Below, piece after piece: positions 58,057 to 64,000 of a stretch of 64,000 bases of DNA; the first letter of the stretch is position 1, and every line of letters begins with the position of its first letter. Where the stretch lies: contig JAKCPI010005089.1 of NCBI GenBank assembly GCA_023213315.1, positions 186,001 to 250,000 of the forward strand. The letters are read 5' to 3'. The DNA comes from Euborellia annulipes. Taxonomy: Eukaryota > Arthropoda > Insecta > Dermaptera > Anisolabididae. The position numbers and the translations under genes were made by a program. A model generated the notes under the pieces. It was not told the DNA's origin, ran no database searches, and saw only the letters and a program-made list of their open reading frames with translations.

Positions 58057-58092
58057 CTGATGAAGAGAACCATAAGTTTTCAAAACATTTAC
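58057..58092 (+). other. Weak hammerhead-like trace
   Basis: CTGATGA (58057-58063), one A, a 6-bp helix GAGAAC/GTTTTC with loop CATAA, AAAA, then CATT. Same layout as 5279-5321 but with no helix I and a mutated GAAA; probably a relic or coincidence. Confidence 0.25.
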
Positions 58093-58204
58093 TTTGCCAA
58101 ATAAACCTATATAATTCCTGTTTAGTTTGAAATAGTTTAATTTCAAATTCACGCTCCTCGCAGTTTAGCTAGATTTTTTTTTTTAAACAAAATTTGCCAA
58201 AAAA

Positions 58205-59305
58205 TCTAGTTCCGTAGGGATGTGGTATCGAAAATAAAGTATCGATACTAGTACTTGGTATCGTATCGATAGGAAAGTATCGATACCAGTAAAGTACCGG
58301 AAGAAAAGTATCGATACCAGTAAGTATCGAGTATTTTTTTAAGTATGAGTATTACACCGGAAGATCAGTGCGATATATGCCCACTTCCTCAGAGTAATGA
58401 TCGCCACGGCTTCCTGGAGGATCAATCCCCCCCCCCCACCCTTCTGGGTTGAATCGCAGCGTAAAGAGTACTTAAACTATTTTCACGTAAAGTTTTATTG
58501 ATATAGGCTACTTTTTAAAGAGTATCTAAAAAATAATTGATTTGTTTTTAATTTTAATCAAAATCATTTTGAGAAATCGAAAAAAAACTGAAAAAATACA
58601 TTAGTAAAGTACTAGTACCCTTTGGCTGATGTGATTGAAATTTCTTGAAATACTTGCGACATAGGTACTTGGCTTAAGTATAAAATTTGATTATCGAGAG
58701 TTTTTTCGTTTTTGAGTAATTCCCATTAATCCACATTTTTTAATATTTCACTTGAAATTAATTTAATTTTTGTGAAAAAATCTTAAATTTCAAGAAGATC
58801 GATTCCAGTTAAAATATCAAAACATAATGTTTATGTAAATTTCTCTGAAAAAGATTTTATTGCTTTTAAATGGCTGTTTTATTGCTTTTCTTGGAATTGC
58901 CATTAAAAGGAGGCGATTCCCTTTAGCTTGAATTTGACGTCATTTTCACAATCTTTTGAATGAATTTCACCTGAAATATCAAAAAAAATTTGGATTAAAT
59001 TAAATAAGTCAATAAGGAACGAACTCTCGATACTCAATACTTTATACCTAAGCTAAGTATTCATGTCCCAAGCATGGGCAGGAATTTCATTCCAATCGAC
59101 CAAATAGTACTAGTACTTTACTGATGTATTTTTTCAATTCAATTTTAGATGTTCTTTACTTAAAAAAAAAAAAATTTGGATAAGTACTTTTCATTCGATA
59201 CCGGCAATCAAGTATTCATATGAGTAAAGTATCGAAAAAAAGTATCGATTAAAAAAAGTACTAGTATCGGATCAAAAGTATCGATACTAGCAAGTATGTC
59301 CTTAA
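58205..59305. repeat. Element with TATCGATA-rich ends
   Basis: Both ends (58227-58340 and 59190-59300) are packed with AGTATCGATACTAG-like palindromes; the left end begins TAGGGATGTGGTATCG (hAT-like start), the right ends CAAGTATGTCCTTA. The middle carries family A-type sequence (58490-58690, and a short piece at 59095-59160). No target duplication could be defined. Confidence 0.5.
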
Positions 59306-60009
59306 ATGCCGAATAAACAAATCTACCTAAATATCAATTGAATTACTAATAATTGTATTTTAACTAACTAAATTTAGAAATAAATTGCTGAGAAGGAAAT
59401 CTTGCTACAACCCAATTTCCTATACGAGTTAAAGAAGAAAGTTTAAATTATTTCTTTTTTTTTTTTTAGATATTAAAGAGAAGGGGTTCGTTCGAGATAT
59501 GCTACCCTAGCATTCCCAAGTGTTTTTTTCCCTCATTTTAAGGATATTTCGTTTTTTTTTTTTTACTAAAGAAATAAAAGAGGGATTGGTTTAATTTTCA
59601 AGCCCGCTTAGAGGTAGAGGCAACTCCTCTTTTGATCGATCCTGCGATTATTTCTTATTAGATGATGTAAAAAAAAGAGGGACAGGACCACACCTCTCAT
59701 TTAATTTAATCCATCAACTATTTAACAAAATAAAGGAAGCTATTTATTTTTAATATTTCATGGTCGGGCTAAAATATTTTATTATCTATTAAATAGACTT
59801 TTCTGATTTAAAAAGGAAAAATGTGTCATCTCAACGTCTGTTTATAATAAAATAAAATTAAATTAAATAGAGATAACTCTGTAATTAATATACATATTTT
59901 TAAAAATTATTTTAATGAAAGCGCTCTTTACTTGAAAGAAATGAATTTTTAATTATAAAAATATCAAAGGATCTCAAGATTAAATAAGTAAACTTATTAA
60001 TCTCTGCTA
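59306..60009. other. No gene seen
   Basis: AT-rich DNA without recognised elements. Confidence 0.4.
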
Positions 60010-60316
60010 TTTTACTTTCTCTTACCCTATATATGAAATATATAGAGAGAGAAAGTATTGCGATCATGTCAAAAATTCGATGTCGAGATTTTGATGGATA
60101 TATATGTTTTGAGGTCCCCTGAGTCCAAAAAAGTGGGTCCCGTGTGTGTGTTGTATGTATGTATGTGTGTGCGTCTGTGTGTGTGTGTGGACACTTTATT
60201 TTAATTTAGTGTTCGAATTATAAAAAGAATAACAGTCGGGTTGAAGGATAAAGCAGGCATAAAAGCAGTGAGGGAAGTTTTTATTTCGGGTAACTCGTGG
60301 TCGCCATCCACGTATA
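60010..60316 (-). repeat. Family A 3' end with (TG)n, plus SINE-like tail
   Basis: TTTACTTTCTCTTACCCTAT at 60011 through GTGGGTCCCG to a TG-rich microsatellite (60141-60190). At 60286-60316 the module CGGGTAACTCGTGGTCGCCA appears again, plus sense. Confidence 0.6.
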
Positions 60317-60808
60317 GATATGAATGGAATAAATTAAAGTAGGCCTATATGAAAAATTTCTTTATAGGAGTGGTTAATACATTTTTACATTTTGATTTTT
60401 AAAATTTTTGTTTTTAATGTTTCAGAATAAAATAAATTTTCATATGATACTAAATTAATTTAGTATCATTTGGTGATATTAGAAATTCATTAACATGAAC
60501 ATTTATAAACAAAAAAATATCTGATATTTTGTTCGTATGGCAATCATTTTACTTTCCTTTACATATACATGTATATATATATTGGCTGGTTCCATTTAAA
60601 AAAATGAGATATCAGATAATTTATGCTTAAATTAATGTAAATTTTCTATGTTTAACTAGCTAGTGGTAAATTTCTTAAAAATTCCCATGTTTTGTACAAT
60701 TGAAAATTGGTCGGTAAATAGATTTTTAATAAACAGATATGTTAACCTTTCATTTTGCTCGAAACAATAGAAAATGGACTTACATCACTTTCAAAATAAA
60801 CGGTCTAT

Positions 60809-60814
<6 letters not shown>
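60317..60814. other. No gene seen
   Basis: AT-rich. A 12-bp palindrome-like pair ATACTAAATTAATTTAGTAT (60446-60465) is present. Confidence 0.4.
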
Positions 60815-60839
<25 letters not shown>

Positions 60840-61830
60840 AGAGAGAGAGGAAGAGAAAAGTATTAAATTATGTCAAAAATTGGATGTCGAGATTTTGATG
60901 GATATATACGTTTTGAGGTCCCCTGAATCCAAAAATAAAAAGTGGTTTTCGCGACATTGTCTGTCGTCTGTCTGTGTTCTATTTTAAGCTTGAAAGAACG
61001 AGGATGAAATTTTTATTTAAATTAGGCACCTTCCTGGAGGATGAAAATAACCCAAAAGGTACCGAAGAGTACTAGTACTTTACTGATGTACTTTTTCAGT
61101 TTTTTCGATTTTCTCAAAATTCGCTCAAACGATTTTGATTAAAATTCAAAAATCAATTATTTAGATGCTCTTTAAAATGTATATTCTTATTTTGCTATCA
61201 AAATTGTTTGAAGACCACTTTACTCTTGTACTTCATAAGAAAGATAGGAGACATGGTTGCCATGGTAATAAAATATAAATATTTTCTAAATTTTGAATCT
61301 TGAATTTTAATATATTGGCAGAAACTAGATATATATATCGACACAAAAAATCTGATGGGACAAGCACAGACACACAAGATTTTTTCTTTTCTATGAAGTA
61401 CAAGAGAAAAGTGTGCTTCAAACAATTTTGAGAGCAAAATGAGAATTTGCATTTTAAAGAGCATCTAAAAAAAAAAAAAATTATTTATGAATTTTAATCA
61501 AAATTGTTAGAGTGAATTTTGAAAAAATCGAAAAAAAAAAAAATTGGAAAAGTACATCAGTAAAGTACTAGTTAGTACTCTGGGGTCGATTTTATTTAAA
61601 AGCTTATTTTCACGTCTCAGGAATGTACCTAACATAAATATAAAATTTTATCCTCGTAGATCATTTACTTCATGCTTTATTTTTAACATAAACAGTCAAA
61701 CATTTTACGAGATCCACTTTTTTGAACTCAGGGAACCTCACAATATGTATTTCCATCAAAATCTCGACTTCAAATTCATGACATGAATCCAATACTTATA
61801 TATATTACATATTTAATTAAAAGAAAGTAA
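60815..61830. repeat. Two family A copies, opposite orientation, abutting
   Basis: A minus-sense copy (60815-about 61385, (TA)n at its terminus, then AGAGAGAGAGGAAGAG, GAGGTCCCCTGAATCC to ATCGACACAAAAAATCTGAT) meets a plus-sense copy (about 61390-61830, AAGTGTGCTTCAAACAATTT to AGAAAGTAAAA). The three overlapping open frames are inside them. Confidence 0.65.
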
Positions 61831-61882
61831 AAACTTAAGACGTCACCGGGTAAAGAGTTGATACAGGACATGGTTCAAGTCA

Positions 61883-61960
61883 GGGGCGTATATATATTTT
61901 TTGATTAGGGGGAGGAGGGCGAACTCATATTTAATTCGCTCCCCCCCCCTCATACACAAT
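61883..61960 (+). repeat. Fragment of the CAGGGGCGTATATA hAT MITE
   Basis: CAGGGGCGTATATATATTTT matches the 5' terminus of the element at 22824; the rest is truncated or diverged. Confidence 0.5.
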
Positions 61961-62440
61961 AATATTTTTAAAATAGAGTTTTTATATATTGTATTTTGGA
62001 CCCTATTAAAGATAAAATTTTAATTAATATCTTTTTTTATCTAAATTTTTATTGACTCGCGAGTGATAAGACTTTATACCTTCAATATAGATTTCCATAG
62101 AGAAAATATATCCAAATTTACTTTAAGGGTTAAAATTCAGTAAACAAATAGTTAACTGTTTATGCCAAGTCTTGCTGAGAGAAGACAAAAGTTGCTTCTA
62201 TGCCTGCAGCGTAATTTCTTAGCGATTGCGTTTACGGGAATTAAAGCAGTTGTATTTAACCATGTATCAACCAGATCCGGTTTTCCTATAATATACAACA
62301 GGAGTGGAATTTATTATTGAAAGCAAAAGTGCAATCAAAAATTTTCATGATCGTGCAACAATATGTATCGACATCATATACAGTATATTTATTCTTAAGT
62401 TATTTTTAATTTTTTATTATTACTTTCTCTTGCCTATATA
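61961..62440. other. No gene seen
   Basis: AT-rich DNA. No recognised repeat or exon. Confidence 0.4.
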
Positions 62441-63170
62441 CAGGGGTGCCGGAACGAATTTGAATCAGGGGGGGGCAAAAAATTTTTTTTTTTAAATTAA
62501 AATAATTTAATATGTTCAAATAGTATAAAACAAAAACAAATCTACTATAAAGCTTTAAAAATTTTAAATAAAATCACAATTTTAATAAAATTAAAATTTT
62601 AAAAAATTTGCTAGTGATTTTATCAAAAATTTTTTTAAGCTATTTATACTATTTTTTTTTTTTTTACTTTATTGTACTTTTGTGCCATTTACACCTGTAC
62701 ATTTGTTCACAAATACAATTTTTTATTTTTATAATATCAATAAAATAAATGTTTGAAAGAAATATAAAATCTTTAACATATATGAATAATGTGTGTCAGG
62801 TTGATTAAAAAAAAAAAATTACAAACATTCAGTTACAGCCTCATCACAATACAAATCTGAAATAACACAAGCCGCACACAGACAAATTAACAAAAGGCTT
62901 CGCCCCACGAATCATCCTCCCGATATATTTATACTATTTGAAGGAAATAAATATTTTTAATTTTCTTCTTTTAATTCAATATAAAATGTTTTTAGAAATT
63001 AGAAATACAATAGGGTCTATATAAAATATTTTGGAAAAAAATGAATTTCTTACTCTTTTAATTTGCTGTTTTTCTCGTCATTATTTCAAATAATATTATT
63101 ATTTTTAAAAAAATAAAATAAATAAAAAAAAATTCCCCCCCCCCCCCCCCCCCTCGGCGGGGGGGGGTGG
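62441..63170. mobile_element. Second copy of the 10519-11100 hAT-type family, damaged
   Basis: Starts CAGGGGTGCCGGAACGAATT like the 10519 element and shares TTCAAATAGTATAAA, GAAGGAAATAAATATTTTTA, and AATACAATAGGGTCTATNTA with it. A ~270-bp stretch (about 62660-62925) absent from the other copy lies between two TTTATACTATTT repeats, so it is probably a nested insertion. The 3' end has collapsed into poly-C/poly-G. Confidence 0.65.
63135..63170. repeat. Poly-C followed by poly-G
   Basis: Nineteen Cs, then TCGGC and an eight-G run. It sits where the C-rich 3' part of the hAT-type family would be. Confidence 0.85.
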
Positions 63171-63974
63171 TAATTTTTCTCATTCAACAAAACTCATTAT
63201 TTTAAATTTTATAATAAACCAAAAGGTACATACTTTCAATTATATCTCAAAAACCTTAAAACTCAATGTTCATAACTACCATAATACCCTTGTCAAGTGC
63301 GTCAATTCTATCAAATAAATTAATGTATAATTGAAAATATTAATAATTCAAATGGTATTGAGATTAATTTGTGATCCGAACGCACCAACTCATCGACTGA
63401 TTCATATTTAAAGCGACAACTCTATTGCAGAGCTAAAATTTAATTTTAATTTTAATATTAAATCAATAAAAAAAAATAGCTTTATTTCAATATGTCATAA
63501 AAAAAATTAATCTCCATGAATTTGTCAATTAAAATAATAGAAATTAAAAAAGTAAAAAAATTGAATTAAAATTCTAACATAATTGATGAAAAAATTTAGA
63601 ATTTCAACGTCAAGTTCAAAAATGGATGTACAACAAACGACTATTCGTCTCAAATCGTAGTGCATTTACAAAACAAATAGGGCTAAATTGAAGATTATGT
63701 CGACATATGACTATGATAGGGAACCTTTTTCTCTACATTCTTTTTATTAGCCTTAAATAGAGGTGGTAAAACCCATTTGATCCAGATAACGAAAATTTAG
63801 AAGAAATATGAAGGTGACATTAACCTATAATAAAGGTATTTTAACTTAGTTTTTCGTATTTTTTTCTTGATCATTTATACTTATTATCTAAAAACAACCC
63901 CGACTTTGCTGTGTTTGGTCCTGTTAAGGTTGATTTTGTTTTAGAAAAAAAAAAATAAAACTAGGGAATTTTCT
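63171..63974. other. No gene seen
   Basis: AT-rich; no exon or repeat recognised. Confidence 0.4.
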
Positions 63975-64000
63975 CGGCTTCGGTTCCGGTAGTTTCGGTC
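63975..64000. repeat. Start of a TTTCGG repeat, cut by the window edge
   Basis: CTCGGCTTCGGTTCCGG followed by TAGTTTCGGTC resembles the termini of the repeats at 2794 and 55256. Confidence 0.4.

Noticed and set aside
1..64000. CRISPR array, bacterial operons or riboswitches
   Set aside because: The direct repeats found have no regular unique spacers and belong to minisatellites or dispersed elements. Spliced genes and SINEs show the DNA is eukaryotic.

Overview
The window is eukaryotic nuclear DNA: very AT-rich, with multi-exon genes, GT-AG introns of 1.8 to 18 kb, and a dense load of non-autonomous transposable elements. The only gene I can name is a Shal-type (Kv4) voltage-gated potassium channel. 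Its coding sequence, together with the kinds of Tc1/mariner, hAT, TTAA-target, Helitron and tRNA-derived SINE elements present, points to an arthropod; I cannot tell insect from crustacean.

Genes. Shal lies on the minus strand and contributes its 3' half: the pore/S6 exon (32600-32762), two cytoplasmic C-terminal exons (30641-30829, 27722-27874), a final exon with the stop codon (8856-9296) and possibly an 81-nt cassette exon (13723-13803). The exons for T1, S1-S5 and the pore helix are not to the right within the window, so the intron upstream of the pore exon is at least 31 kb. On the plus strand, three in-phase exons (21212-21562, 32323-32436, 44575-44707) belong to an unrecognised acidic, cysteine-containing protein. 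The two genes interdigitate: each has exons inside the other's introns on the opposite strand.

Repeats by region. 0-8 kb holds foldback and TIR elements, including a palindrome made of two Tc1/mariner-like 3' ends (6420-7109). 10-13.3 kb has hAT-type MITEs with perfect 8-bp target duplications and a perfect foldback carrying hammerhead-ribozyme-like cores in both arms. 17-26 kb has TTAA-flanked and hAT MITEs plus a frameshifted hAT transposase relic. 28-46 kb is dominated by one roughly 0.85-kb family with a long terminal hairpin (more than 15 copies or fragments in the window), by two more foldbacks with hammerhead-like motifs, and by SINEs. 48.5-52.7 kb holds two direct copies of a Helitron-like element, each filled with a ~117-bp minisatellite (12 and 15 units). 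52.7-64 kb has an inverted pair of SINE-containing repeats, a TATCGATA-rich element and more of the same families.

The most interesting signals are the hammerhead-like cores repeated in unrelated-looking foldback elements (best at 11760-11803 and 28081-28134), the antisense interleaving of Shal with the unknown gene, and the twin Helitron minisatellites. All calls are by eye; no alignment or search was run.
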